Shown: positions 1 to 8,176 of the stretch, one piece after another
How the letters are laid out: every line of letters begins with the position of its first letter
How positions within the stretch are numbered: the stretch's first letter is position 1
NCBI RefSeq assembly: GCF_901827155.1
Contig: NZ_LR594659.1
Span: 3,224,001 to 3,288,000, forward strand
Source: Variovorax sp. PBL-H6
Lineage (GTDB): Bacteria; Pseudomonadota; Gammaproteobacteria; Burkholderiales; Burkholderiaceae_C
DNA length: 64,000 nucleotides
Reading direction: 5' to 3'
Notes under the pieces: model-generated
Database searches by the model: none
What the model saw: only the letters and a program-made list of their open reading frames with translations
Told to the model about the DNA's origin: nothing
Position numbers and translations under genes: made by a program

Positions 1-281
1 ACGAGAACGGCTACCACCATTTCGTCGTCGTCAAGGGCGTGCAGCGCGACCGGGTGCTGATCGGCGACCCGGCCCAGGGCACGCGCGCGATGCGACGCGA
101 AGCCTTCGAGGCGATCTGGAAGAACGGCCTGCTGTTCGTCATCCACAACCGGATGGAAATGGCGCGCTTCAACCTCGCGGCTGACTGGCGCGTCGCGCCG
201 CGCGCGCCGCTGGGCAACGGCGTCAATCGCGATGGCATGGCGGGCATCGCCCTGCCCAAGCTGGGACCGGGGGAATTCTGA
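1..281 (+). CDS. C39-type (double-glycine) peptidase, 3' part
   Basis: The reading frame is open from the first base and lacks its start, which lies left of the window. The visible residues include HHFVVVKG followed by RVLIGDPAQG. These match the His and Asp parts of the C39 cysteine-peptidase triad (H-F-V-V, then D-P-x-x-G), so the catalytic Cys would be upstream. C39 peptidases cleave after Gly-Gly leaders, usually during export. The stop TGA overlaps the next ATG by one base (TGATG), so the two genes are translationally coupled. The downstream protein carries an R-G-G-F motif that could be a substrate site, but this is inference. Confidence 0.72.
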   Translation, partial: ENGYHHFVVVKGVQRDRVLIGDPAQGTRAMRREAFEAIWKNGLLFVIHNRMEMARFNLAADWRVAPRAPLGNGVNRDGMAGIALPKLGPGEF

Positions 282-769
282 TGCCGACCGCCGCGTCTCT
301 GCTGCTGTGCACCCTGCTCGGCACGGCCGCAGCCCTGCCGGCGCGGGCCGACGCTGTGTGGATGGCGGTGAGCAACCGGACCCTGGACAAGCAGCGAGGC
401 GGTTTCGAGGTCGGCGCCGGACTGCTGGTCAGCTTCGGCATCACGCGCGCCGTCTATGTCAATGGCGACCTGGTGACCCAGACCTCGCTCAACTTCGGCC
501 GCGTCGCCGACCTCACGCCGGCTCAGGCGACGCAGCTCGCGCGGCAGATGACGGCGCTCAACCTGGTCCAGGTCGGGCCGCGCAACAGCGTCGCGCCGGA
601 CGTGCTGGCCAACGGCACGGGCACCATCATCCAGAACACGCTGAACAACCAGCGCATCGTGAACCAGACCGTGATCAACGCCCGCAGCAACGCGGCGGGC
701 ATGATCAAGAGCCTCAACACCCAGCACACATTGAGCGATGCACTGAACCGCTCGGCGGCGGGGCGCTAG
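281..769 (+). CDS. secreted protein paired with the C39-type peptidase
   Basis: 162 residues with an N-terminal signal peptide (hydrophobic stretch, then ALPARA-D near residue 24). The mature part begins with S-N-R-T-L-D-K-Q-R-G-G-F, then a beta-type stretch VSFGITRAVYVNGDLV, and ends with an Asn/Gln-rich, helix-prone segment (residues about 108-155). It is coupled by a 1-nt overlap to the upstream C39-type peptidase. The pairing recalls Fap-like amyloid loci, where a C39-like protein is encoded with secreted fibre proteins. I see no clear amyloid repeats, so I leave the function open. The gene is convergent with the SH3 gene, 7 bp away. Confidence 0.68.
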   Translation: MPTAASLLLCTLLGTAAALPARADAVWMAVSNRTLDKQRGGFEVGAGLLVSFGITRAVYVNGDLVTQTSLNFGRVADLTPAQATQLARQMTALNLVQVGPRNSVAPDVLANGTGTIIQNTLNNQRIVNQTVINARSNAAGMIKSLNTQHTLSDALNRSAAGR

Positions 770-776
770 CCTCCTG

Positions 777-1238
777 CTACCAGCCCCAGAGCAGCCGCCG
801 CGCGATCCAGCCCGTGGTGCCGCGGGCAAGGCGCACCTTGACCCACTCGCCACGGCGCTGCAACGTGCGCAGTACGTCGCCATAACGCGCTTTGCCAATG
901 ATGCGACCTCGCGTGCTCGGCGTACCGCGCAAGTTTGCGACGCTCGCCGTCACGATGTGGTGGGGCGTTCGTTTCGTGCGGGAGCTCAGTACCCACGCCC
1001 GATCGTTCTCGAAGTCGCGAACCCGCAGCCAGGCACCTCTGCGGCCAATGACTTCGAGCGGATAGCCGCGACTCACGATCCAGGCCGCTTCGTAGCGCCT
1101 GCCGGGAGCGCTGCGCAGGTTCACTTCGTCGCGCGCTGCGCTGACCATCTCGCGAGCCTGCGCCGCCAGCGGCAAGGCAAGCGACAGGAGTGCGAGGAAG
1201 GCAAGAAGGAGTGCGGGCAGGCGACGGGTGTCGATCAT
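777..1238 (-). CDS. secreted bacterial SH3 domain protein
   Basis: 153 residues. The ATG at 1238 was chosen over a longer frame because it is preceded by AAGGA and opens a classic signal peptide (MIDTRRLPALLLAFLALLSL, cleavage near AQA-RE). The mature part holds two SH3b repeats, about residues 32-90 and 97-150. Each carries the VNLRS/ANLRGTPS signature and a W-V/L-x-V strand. SH3b domains usually bind peptidoglycan or metal-site partners in the periplasm. No catalytic domain is present, so it is probably a wall-binding or structural protein. Confidence 0.8.
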   Translation of the reverse strand: MIDTRRLPALLLAFLALLSLALPLAAQAREMVSAARDEVNLRSAPGRRYEAAWIVSRGYPLEVIGRRGAWLRVRDFENDRAWVLSSRTKRTPHHIVTASVANLRGTPSTRGRIIGKARYGDVLRTLQRRGEWVKVRLARGTTGWIARRLLWGW

Positions 1239-1358
1239 TCGGTGGAGTCCTTTTCCGGAGGTGTAGAGAAGAAAGATGCAGACAGGCCGCATCGCGCGGC
1301 CAGCCTCTTCAGGGCGTCGTCACCCGCGAAAGTTCCGGCGGATGACTGCGGGAAATCC

Positions 1359-2084
1359 TCAATCCGCGCCCAGCGCCCTGCACAGCGCATGCAGGTCGGG
1401 CACGATCAGATGCGGCCGCGCGCCGTGTTCCCAGGGCCGCTCCTCGCGCACCAGCCAGGCGGCCTGCATGCCCGCGCCGAGGGCGCCTACCACGTCCAGG
1501 GCGGCATCGTCGCCCACATGCAGCACGTGCTCCGCAGGCAACCCGATCGAAGCCGCAGCGGCGCGGAAGATGGCCGGGTGCGGCTTGCCGCTGCCGAACT
1601 CGCGTGCACTGAAGGCAGCGCGAAACCAGGGCCCGACACCGGTCAGATGAACATCGGCATTCCCGTTGGAAATCGCCACCAGCGGGTAGCGTTCGCTGAG
1701 CCACTCGAGCGCGGGCAAGGCGTCGTCGTAGAGCGTCACGCGCTGGCGCTCGGCGAAGAAAAGGTCGAAGGCCGGGTCAGCGAGCGCCGGGTCCTCGTGC
1801 GCGCGCTTCAGCGCAGTGCGGATGGATTCGCGGCGCAGCGCGCTCAGGTCATGCGCCAGGTCGGAGCGCTCCTTCTCGGTGGCCTCGCGCAGCTCGCGCA
1901 GCACGCCGGGCGTGATGAGCAGGTTCGCAGTCTTGGGCGCCTCGCGCAGCAGCCATTCGTGCAGTGCGCGCTCGGCGCGCTCGATGGTGGGCCAGATGGG
2001 CCAGAGCGTGTCGTCGAGGTCGAGCGAGATTGCGGCAATGCGCTTCACGTCGAGCGCCTGGGGATGGGGAGTCGCAAGGGCCAT
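1359..2084 (-). CDS. HAD-family hydrolase (subfamily IA)
   Basis: 241 residues. All four HAD motifs are visible: motif I LDLDDTLW near residues 21-28 (nucleophile and acid Asp), motif II S-N-G-N, the motif III Lys in GSGKPHP, and motif IV GDDAALD. An alpha-helical cap lies between motifs I and II, as in YjjG/HAD-IA phosphatases. It is probably a small-molecule phosphatase, substrate unknown. The start at 2084 gives a normal length and fits directly before the AISLDLDDT strand. It is divergent from hemH with only 15 bp between the two start codons. Confidence 0.85.
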   Translation of the reverse strand: MALATPHPQALDVKRIAAISLDLDDTLWPIWPTIERAERALHEWLLREAPKTANLLITPGVLRELREATEKERSDLAHDLSALRRESIRTALKRAHEDPALADPAFDLFFAERQRVTLYDDALPALEWLSERYPLVAISNGNADVHLTGVGPWFRAAFSAREFGSGKPHPAIFRAAAASIGLPAEHVLHVGDDAALDVVGALGAGMQAAWLVREERPWEHGARPHLIVPDLHALCRALGAD

Positions 2085-2099
2085 GGCCGAGAATAGCGC

Positions 2100-3125
2100 A
2101 TGCCTTTTCGCCCCGAAGCTCACGCCGCCACAGACCGGGAGCGTACCGCCGTGCTCTGGTGCAACCTCGGCTCGCCCGACGAACCCACCGCCCGCGCGGT
2201 TCGTCCCTACCTGGCCGACTTCCTCGGAGACCCCCGCGTCGTCGAGATTCCGAAGGCGCTGTGGGCGCCGATCCTCTACGGCATCATCCTGCGCACTCGG
2301 CCGGCAAAATCGGCGGTCAAGTACGCAAGTGTCTGGATGCCCGAGGGCGCGCCGCTGAAGGTCTGGACACAGAAGCAGGCGAAGCTGCTGGCCGGCTGGC
2401 TCGGCGAGCGCGGGCACCGCGTGACAGTGCGCGAAGCCATGCGATATGGCCAGCCATCGATCCCGTCGCAGCTCGACGCCCTCCAGTCCGAAGGCGCCAC
2501 GCGGGTGCTGGTGCTGCAGGCCTACCCCCAGTATTCGGCCACCACCACCGCCAGCGTGATCGATGCGGTCAACGCCTGGAGCGCGCGCGTGCGCCGTGTG
2601 CCGGAGTTCCGCTTCGTCAACGACTATCACGGCGAACCGCTCTACATCGAGGCACTGGCCCGCAGCGTGGAGGACCACTGGAAGCACCATGGCCGGCCCG
2701 ACCGGCTGCTGATGAGCTTTCATGGCATCCCGGAGCGCAACATCCGCCTCGGCGACCCGTACCAGGCGCAATGCCTCACGACAGCGAACCTCCTTGCCGA
2801 GCGCCTGGAGCTCGCCGACTCGCAGTACCGCGTCACCTTCCAGTCACGCTTCGGCCGTGCCAAATGGCTGGAGCCCTACACCGAGCCCACGCTGCGCGAG
2901 CTGGGCGCAACAGGCGTCGCGCGCGTCGACGTGCTGTGCCCGGGCTTCCCCGCCGACTGCCTGGAGACGCTGGAAGAGATCGCGATGGAGGGCCGCGACG
3001 CCTTCCTGCAGGCGGGCGGCAAGGAGTTCCACTACATCCCCTGCCTCAACGACCGCGGCGACTGGATCACGGCGCTGGCCGCAATTGCCGAGCGGCATCT
3101 GAGCGGGTGGCCGACGCGGGCTTGA
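2100..3125 (+). CDS. hemH: ferrochelatase
   Basis: 341 residues, a normal length. The protein inserts Fe2+ into protoporphyrin IX, the last step of haem synthesis. The N-terminal AVLWCNLGSPDEPT strand, the catalytic His of SFHGIPERN (H208) and the Glu of CPGFPADCLETLEE (E289) are all present. It looks like the proteobacterial form; I see no C-terminal membrane anchor, so it is probably soluble or peripheral. The ATG at 2100 is 15 bp from the divergent HAD start, so the promoter must lie largely inside the HAD reading frame, or the true start is slightly downstream. Confidence 0.95.
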   Translation: MPFRPEAHAATDRERTAVLWCNLGSPDEPTARAVRPYLADFLGDPRVVEIPKALWAPILYGIILRTRPAKSAVKYASVWMPEGAPLKVWTQKQAKLLAGWLGERGHRVTVREAMRYGQPSIPSQLDALQSEGATRVLVLQAYPQYSATTTASVIDAVNAWSARVRRVPEFRFVNDYHGEPLYIEALARSVEDHWKHHGRPDRLLMSFHGIPERNIRLGDPYQAQCLTTANLLAERLELADSQYRVTFQSRFGRAKWLEPYTEPTLRELGATGVARVDVLCPGFPADCLETLEEIAMEGRDAFLQAGGKEFHYIPCLNDRGDWITALAAIAERHLSGWPTRA

Positions 3126-3138
3126 AGCTCCTTGGCTC

Positions 3139-3645
3139 TCAGAACCGCCCGAGGTAGTCCATCTTTCCGAGCGGCACGCCGCTGTGCCGCAGCACGTCGT
3201 AGGCGGTGGTCACGTGGAAGAAGAAGTTGGGCAGCGCGAACTGCAGCAGGTAGCGCTGCGCGGTGAAGTTCAACTCGTTGCCGCGCGCCTTCATCGTGAC
3301 GGGGCGGTCTTCGAAGCCGTCGACCACCGCGCGGTCCACACTTTGCAGATAGTCCACGGTCTTGGCCACGCGAGCCTGCAGTTCCGCATAGGTGGTTTCT
3401 GTATCAGGAAAGCTCGGCGCCGTGAGGCCGGCGATCCGGGCAACGCCCAGCTTCGAAGCATCGCTCGCGCTCTGGACCTGGCCCACCAGCGTGAACATGT
3501 CGGGTGCAAGCCGTGCGTTCACCAGCACCGACGGGTCGATGCCTGAAGCCTGCGCATGCGCGAGGCCCTTGTCCAGCAGATGTGAAAGCTGGCCGAGTCC
3601 GCGGAGGAAGACCGGGACCGAGATGTCGTAGAACGAGAGCGCCAT
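3139..3645 (-). CDS. DUF1993 family protein
   Basis: 168 residues. The sequence follows the DUF1993 pattern closely: SFYDISVPVFLRGLGQLSHLLDKG, then a middle SVLVNARLAPDMFTLVGQVQ, then FPDTETTYAELQARVAKTVDYL, and a His-containing C-terminal helix (FFFHVTTAYDVLRHSGVPLGK). The family is predicted to form a DinB-like four-helix bundle. Its function is not established. It is convergent with hemH, 13 bp apart, and has no obvious operon partner. Confidence 0.85.
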   Translation of the reverse strand: MALSFYDISVPVFLRGLGQLSHLLDKGLAHAQASGIDPSVLVNARLAPDMFTLVGQVQSASDASKLGVARIAGLTAPSFPDTETTYAELQARVAKTVDYLQSVDRAVVDGFEDRPVTMKARGNELNFTAQRYLLQFALPNFFFHVTTAYDVLRHSGVPLGKMDYLGRF

Positions 3646-3691
3646 CGATGACTCCGAGTTGATTCAGGTCCGATTGTGGCGAGCTTGTGCA

Positions 3692-4567
3692 CTAGATGCC
3701 GGCAGCGCGCACAAAGGCCTCGATCGGCTCCAGATGAGAAGGCACGTTGAGCGCCGGCGCATGGCCGCAGCCCGGCACCTCGATGACCTGCAGGCGCCCC
3801 GCCGCGCCGGGGCCGCGGCGCTGCATCTCGACCAGCGTGTCGGGCAGCACCAGGTCGGAATCCACGCCGCGCAGGCACAGCAGCGGCACCTCGATCGCAT
3901 CGTAGTGCGGCCACAGCACGTAGTCCTCCGGGTGCACGACGAACTGCCGCACCATGGCCGGATCGTAGTGCGGCGTCACGCGGCCATCGGGCAAGCGCCG
4001 CGTGGAGGTCTCCGTGAGCCGCCGCCATTGCGCATCGCTGAGCCAGCCGTAGGGCTTGTACACGGTGCGGAAGAAGGCTTCGAGCTCGGCCACCGTGTCG
4101 AAGGCGGGCGGCTGACCGGCATAGGAGCGGATGCGCTCGATGGCCGCATCCGCAATCTGAGGCGCGTTGTCGTTGAGCACGAGGCTGGCGATGCGCGCCT
4201 TCATGCGAGGCTCGACCAGGCCGCCCGCGCACACCATGCCGATGGCGCCGCCCATCGAGGTGCCGACCCAGTGCACCCGCTCGAGCGCCAGCGCATCGCA
4301 CAGGCCGGCCGCGAGGCGTGCGTAGAAGGCCAGTTGGTATTCGTCGTCGGGCGCCGGGCTCCACTGGCTGAGCCCGCGTCCGATCGTGTCCGGGCAGATC
4401 ACTCGAAAGCCGCGCTCGGAGAAATGCCCGGCCAGCTCGTCCATGTCGCGGCAGGTGCGCGCCAGGCCATGCCAGGCGACCACCACGGGACCGCCCTGCC
4501 CGCCCCAGTCCATCCAGTGGATCTCGCGGCCGGCAATCTGCAGGTAGTTCGATGTCGGTGCGTTCAT
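3692..4567 (-). CDS. alpha/beta hydrolase, last gene of the liv-type operon
   Basis: 291 residues with the alpha/beta-hydrolase core. It has an oxyanion W-H-G near residue 34, the nucleophile elbow GTSMGG, an acidic residue in RGVDSDLV, and the His in GCGHAP. Its ATG (4567) overlaps the livM stop in an ATGA, so it is translated as part of the importer operon. That coupling suggests it hydrolyses an ester, amide or lactone brought in by the transporter. This is inference from context. No signal peptide is present, so it is cytoplasmic. Confidence 0.85.
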   Translation of the reverse strand: MNAPTSNYLQIAGREIHWMDWGGQGGPVVVAWHGLARTCRDMDELAGHFSERGFRVICPDTIGRGLSQWSPAPDDEYQLAFYARLAAGLCDALALERVHWVGTSMGGAIGMVCAGGLVEPRMKARIASLVLNDNAPQIADAAIERIRSYAGQPPAFDTVAELEAFFRTVYKPYGWLSDAQWRRLTETSTRRLPDGRVTPHYDPAMVRQFVVHPEDYVLWPHYDAIEVPLLCLRGVDSDLVLPDTLVEMQRRGPGAAGRLQVIEVPGCGHAPALNVPSHLEPIEAFVRAAGI

Positions 4568-5628
4568 CGCTGGGCCCTTGCTCGAAGACGGCCGACGATG
4601 CCGGTCGGGAAGTAGTAGACGGAGAGCACGAAAAGAAGGCCCAGCCACAGCAGCCAGCGGTCCGGAGACAGCAGCGCGGCCAGCCAGGAGATCCCGCTCA
4701 CCGCCTCGCTGCCGAGGCGCAGCAGGTCCTGCAGATAGCTCTGCGCCACCACGAAGAGCGCGGCGCCGATGGCCGCGCCGTACACGGTGCCCATGCCGCC
4801 GATCACCACGATCAGCAGCACGTCGATCATGATCTCGAAGGACAGCGAGGTGTCCGGACCGTTGTAGCGCAGCCAGATCGCCAGCATCGCGCCAGCCAGC
4901 GTGGCAAACAGCGCCGACAGCACCGAGGCGGTGGTGCGGTAGACCACCACCCGGTAGCCGATGGCCTCGGCCCGGAACTCGTTCTCGCGGATGGCCTGCA
5001 GCACGCGGCCGAAAGGCGAGTTGACGATGCGCAGCAAGGCCAGAACCAGCATCACCGCGGCGACGAAGAGCAGGTAGTAGCACAGCAAGCGACCATCGAG
5101 CGACACGCCGAGGAAAGGCTCCTGCGCAAACTCGAAGGACGGCGAGATCAGCTCCGGCAGCTTGAAGGTCAACCCGTCCTCGCCACCGGTGAAGTCCGAC
5201 AGCTGCGAGGCGAGCGTCTGGAAGGCCGAGGCCACCGCCAGCGTGATCATCGCGAAGAAGATGGCCCGCACGCGCAGCGAGAACAGGCCGATGGCGAGCG
5301 ACAGCAGCAGCGACACGACGAGCGCCGCACCCAGCCCCAGCAGCAACGCGCCCCAGCCCGGACCGAGCCGCGTCGCGGAGATCGCGATGCCATAGGCGCC
5401 GATGCCGAAGAACATGGTGTGGGCAAAGCTGACGATGCCGGTGTAGCCCAGCAGCAGATCGAAGCTTGCGACCAGCACGATGAACACCAGCACCTTGGCC
5501 GCCACGCTCAGCGCCTTGACGCCGGGGAAGATAAAGGGCGCGAAGGCCAGCCCGATCAGAAGCAGCACGAGCAGCACGGCCAGGACGCGGCTGCGCGGGA
5601 GGTCGTTGGAAAGAAGGCGATTCAGCAT
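4564..5628 (-). CDS. livM: branched-chain amino acid type ABC transporter permease (LivM)
   Basis: 354 residues with about nine hydrophobic segments. The LivM signature DLLLGYTGIVSFAHTMFFGIGAY appears near residues 55-80 and the ATPase-coupling EAIGYRVVVYRTT region follows. It forms the inner-membrane channel with LivH. It lies 13 bp after livH and overlaps the hydrolase gene by ATGA. The operon order (receptor, G, F, H, M, hydrolase) is unusual only in having the hydrolase at the end. The substrate need not be an amino acid: this family also imports aromatic acids, amides and dicarboxylates. Confidence 0.9.
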   Translation of the reverse strand: MLNRLLSNDLPRSRVLAVLLVLLLIGLAFAPFIFPGVKALSVAAKVLVFIVLVASFDLLLGYTGIVSFAHTMFFGIGAYGIAISATRLGPGWGALLLGLGAALVVSLLLSLAIGLFSLRVRAIFFAMITLAVASAFQTLASQLSDFTGGEDGLTFKLPELISPSFEFAQEPFLGVSLDGRLLCYYLLFVAAVMLVLALLRIVNSPFGRVLQAIRENEFRAEAIGYRVVVYRTTASVLSALFATLAGAMLAIWLRYNGPDTSLSFEIMIDVLLIVVIGGMGTVYGAAIGAALFVVAQSYLQDLLRLGSEAVSGISWLAALLSPDRWLLWLGLLFVLSVYYFPTGIVGRLRARAQR

Positions 5629-5641
5629 CGTGTCGCCCTCC

Positions 5642-6625
5642 TCACCGGCTGCTCGCCACCGGATACACGCCTTGCGGACGCCACAACAGCACCGCCACCA
5701 TCAGCGCAATGCTGGCGAACTGCGTGGCCACCGGCAGCAGGAAGCCGGTGTAGTTGGTCAGCAAGCCGACCAGCAACGCGCCGATCAGCGCGCCGGTGGT
5801 CGAGCCCAGTCCGCCGATGATGATCACGATGAAGATCAGCACGTTGACCTGCGCGCCCATCTGCGGGATCAGGTTCTGCTGGAACAGCCCCCACATCACG
5901 CCGCCCAGTCCGGCCAGCGCGCTGCCGACGACGAAGACGCCGATGAAGAGCCGCCCGATGCGATAGCCCAGCGACTCGACCATCTCGCGGTCCTGCACGC
6001 CGGCGCGGATCAGGAGGCCGATCTTGGTGCGCGCGAGCGTCCAGGCCAGCACCCCGAAGACGACGAGCCCGACCGCCACCGCCAGCAGGCGGTACTTGCT
6101 GATCGCCGCATCGCCGACCAGCAGCGAACCGCGCAGCCCATCGGGCAGCGGCAGCGGGATCTGCCCCGGCCCCCAGATCACCTTGATCAGCTCCTCGCCG
6201 ATGATCATGCCGCCCATGGTGATGAGGATCTGCTTGAGATGCTGGCCGTACACCGGCCGCACGATGAAGCGTTCGAAGGCCAGGCCGACCGCGCCGGCCA
6301 CGGCCATGGCCACCAGCATCGCGGGGAACACCGCGAGCAGGTTGCGCCAGACCTCCTGAGAGCCGGTCCAGTCGCCCATGCCGCCGAGCACCGTGCTTGC
6401 CACGAAGGCACCCAGCGCGATGAAAACGCCATGGCCGAAATTGAGCACGTCCATCAAGCCGAAAACCAGCGTCAGGCCCGAGGCGATGATGAAGATGATC
6501 ATGCCCATCGCGAGCCCGGCGACGGTGAGCGTGAGCCAGGTCGAGAACGAGCCGGTCAGCGGCAGCGCGATGAGCACGAGCACCGGGACGAGCAGCAGCG
6601 GCTTCCAGTCGAAGTCAAGTTTCAT
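5642..6625 (-). CDS. livH: branched-chain amino acid type ABC transporter permease (LivH)
   Basis: 327 residues. The start at 6625 was chosen because ATGA overlaps the livF stop. The family signature GLTLVFGLMDVLNFGHGVFIALGA is near residues 50-75, and the loop REMVESLGYRIGRLFIGVF, which contacts the ATPase, lies near 220-240. Eight to nine membrane segments are apparent. It pairs with LivM as the heterodimeric permease of the importer. Confidence 0.92.
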   Translation of the reverse strand: MKLDFDWKPLLLVPVLVLIALPLTGSFSTWLTLTVAGLAMGMIIFIIASGLTLVFGLMDVLNFGHGVFIALGAFVASTVLGGMGDWTGSQEVWRNLLAVFPAMLVAMAVAGAVGLAFERFIVRPVYGQHLKQILITMGGMIIGEELIKVIWGPGQIPLPLPDGLRGSLLVGDAAISKYRLLAVAVGLVVFGVLAWTLARTKIGLLIRAGVQDREMVESLGYRIGRLFIGVFVVGSALAGLGGVMWGLFQQNLIPQMGAQVNVLIFIVIIIGGLGSTTGALIGALLVGLLTNYTGFLLPVATQFASIALMVAVLLWRPQGVYPVASSR

Positions 6626-7347
6626 AGGGCCAGCCCCAGCAGCGACCGCTGCAATTCCTCGTCGGCCGAGAAGGCCGCCATGCTGCCGCCATGCACCAGG
6701 CGGCCGTTGTCCATCACCGCGACCGTATCGCCGAGGCGCTGCGCGAAATGGAGGTTCTGCTCGACGAGCAGGATCGTCACGCCGCTTTTCTTCAGCGCGC
6801 CGAAGGCTTCGATCATGTTGTTGATGATCGCGGGCGCCAGGCCCTTGCTGGGCTCGTCGACGATCAGCAGCTCGCGCGGCTCGACGATCGCACGCGCGAC
6901 CGCCAGCATCTGCTTCTGCCCGCCCGAGAGCTTGCCGGCGGGGTGGTTCCAGAACTTCTGCACCGCGGGGAAGAGCTCGAAGATCCACTTCAGGCGGGCG
7001 TCGTCCATCTGCTCGGCGTTCTTCGCGCCGCGCGCCGCGAGCAGCATGTTTTCCTTCACGGTGAGGTCGGAGAAGATGCCCATGTTCTCGGGCACGTACG
7101 CAATGCCGAGCCCGGCGATCTGCGGCGTGTGCAGCGCCGTGATGTCGCGTTCGCCGAAGCGCACCCGGCCTTGCGAGGCATGCCACAGGCCCATGATGGT
7201 CCGCAGCGTGGTGGTCTTGCCGGCGCCGTTGCGGCCCAGCAGCATGGTGAGCTGGCCCCTGGGAACGGCGAGGTCGACGCCGTGGAGGATGTGGTAGGCG
7301 CCGATGTGGGTATGAACGCCTTCGAGCGTGAGCAGGTTCGCGCTCAT
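6622..7347 (-). CDS. livF: ABC transporter ATP-binding protein (LivF)
   Basis: 241 residues. Walker A is GRNGAGKTT near residue 38, the ABC signature LSGGQKQM near 138, and Walker B LLIVDEPSKGLAP near 158, with an H-loop replaced by VEQN as is usual in LivF. It overlaps both neighbours by ATGA (livG start side and livH start side). It energises the importer in the cytoplasm with LivG. Confidence 0.94.
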   Translation of the reverse strand: MSANLLTLEGVHTHIGAYHILHGVDLAVPRGQLTMLLGRNGAGKTTTLRTIMGLWHASQGRVRFGERDITALHTPQIAGLGIAYVPENMGIFSDLTVKENMLLAARGAKNAEQMDDARLKWIFELFPAVQKFWNHPAGKLSGGQKQMLAVARAIVEPRELLIVDEPSKGLAPAIINNMIEAFGALKKSGVTILLVEQNLHFAQRLGDTVAVMDNGRLVHGGSMAAFSADEELQRSLLGLAL

Positions 7348-8111
7348 CGTTGCGGCTCCTTCGCTACGCCGAGGTAAGCCTCCTGCACCACCGGCGATGC
7401 AATCACCTCCGCGGGCTCGCCGTCCGCAACCAGCTGCCCGTTGTGCAGCACGATGATGCGATCCGCGAGCTCGCGCACCACGTCCATCTTGTGCTCCACG
7501 AGCAGGATGGTCTTGCTGCGGTCCTTCTTGAGCGCGCGGATCAGGTCGAGGATCACCGGCGCCTCGGCCGCGTTCATGCCGGCCGTCGGCTCGTCGAACA
7601 TGAACACCTGGGGCTCCAGCGCCATCAACAGCGCCACCTCCAGCTTGCGCTGGTCACCATGCGGCAGGCTCGCAACGGGTGCATGCTCCTTGGCCTTGAG
7701 CGCGACCTCTTCCAGGATCTGGTCGGCCCGCTCGGTCAGCGCACGGTGATCGCTCCAGATGCTCCAAAGGTTGAGCCCGCGCCGGTGCGCCCCCTCGCGC
7801 GTGGCCTGCACTGCGAGGCGCACGTTCTCGAGCACTGTCAGGTTGGGAAAGAGGTTGGTCAGTTGGAAGGCACGCCCCAGCCCGGCACGCGTGCGCGCCG
7901 AGGCGCTCAGCCCTGTGAGCATCTGCCCGTCGAGCGAGACCGTGCCGGCGCTGGCCTTGAGCTGCCCCGAGATGAGATTGAAGTAGGTGGTCTTGCCCGC
8001 GCCATTCGGGCCGACGATCGCCGTCAGCGTGCCGGGTGCGAAGGCGCAGCTCACGGCGTTGACCGCGACATGGCCACCAAAGCGGATCGTCAGATCCCTG
8101 GTTTCGAGCAT
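7344..8111 (-). CDS. livG: ABC transporter ATP-binding protein (LivG)
   Basis: 255 residues from ATG 8111; a longer frame exists, but MLETRDLTIRFGG is the normal LivG beginning. Walker A is GPNGAGKTT. The signature is degenerate (LPHGDQRKLE), as is typical of LivG, and Walker B is VFMFDEPTAGMN. The C-terminal VVQEAYLG motif is characteristic of the LivG tail. It is the first ATPase of the operon, 65 bp after the receptor gene, with an ATGA overlap into livF. Confidence 0.94.
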   Translation of the reverse strand: MLETRDLTIRFGGHVAVNAVSCAFAPGTLTAIVGPNGAGKTTYFNLISGQLKASAGTVSLDGQMLTGLSASARTRAGLGRAFQLTNLFPNLTVLENVRLAVQATREGAHRRGLNLWSIWSDHRALTERADQILEEVALKAKEHAPVASLPHGDQRKLEVALLMALEPQVFMFDEPTAGMNAAEAPVILDLIRALKKDRSKTILLVEHKMDVVRELADRIIVLHNGQLVADGEPAEVIASPVVQEAYLGVAKEPQR

Positions 8112-8176
8112 GGGGTAAGGGAAGACGGATGCGGGTAGCGGACGCAGTGCATGCACGGCGTCCGGAGTCCGATTTC

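Noticed and set aside
4552..5820. A plus-strand frame of about 420 codons across livM and livH
   Set aside because: Gln/Arg/His-rich and unlike any protein. The minus-strand permeases are clear.
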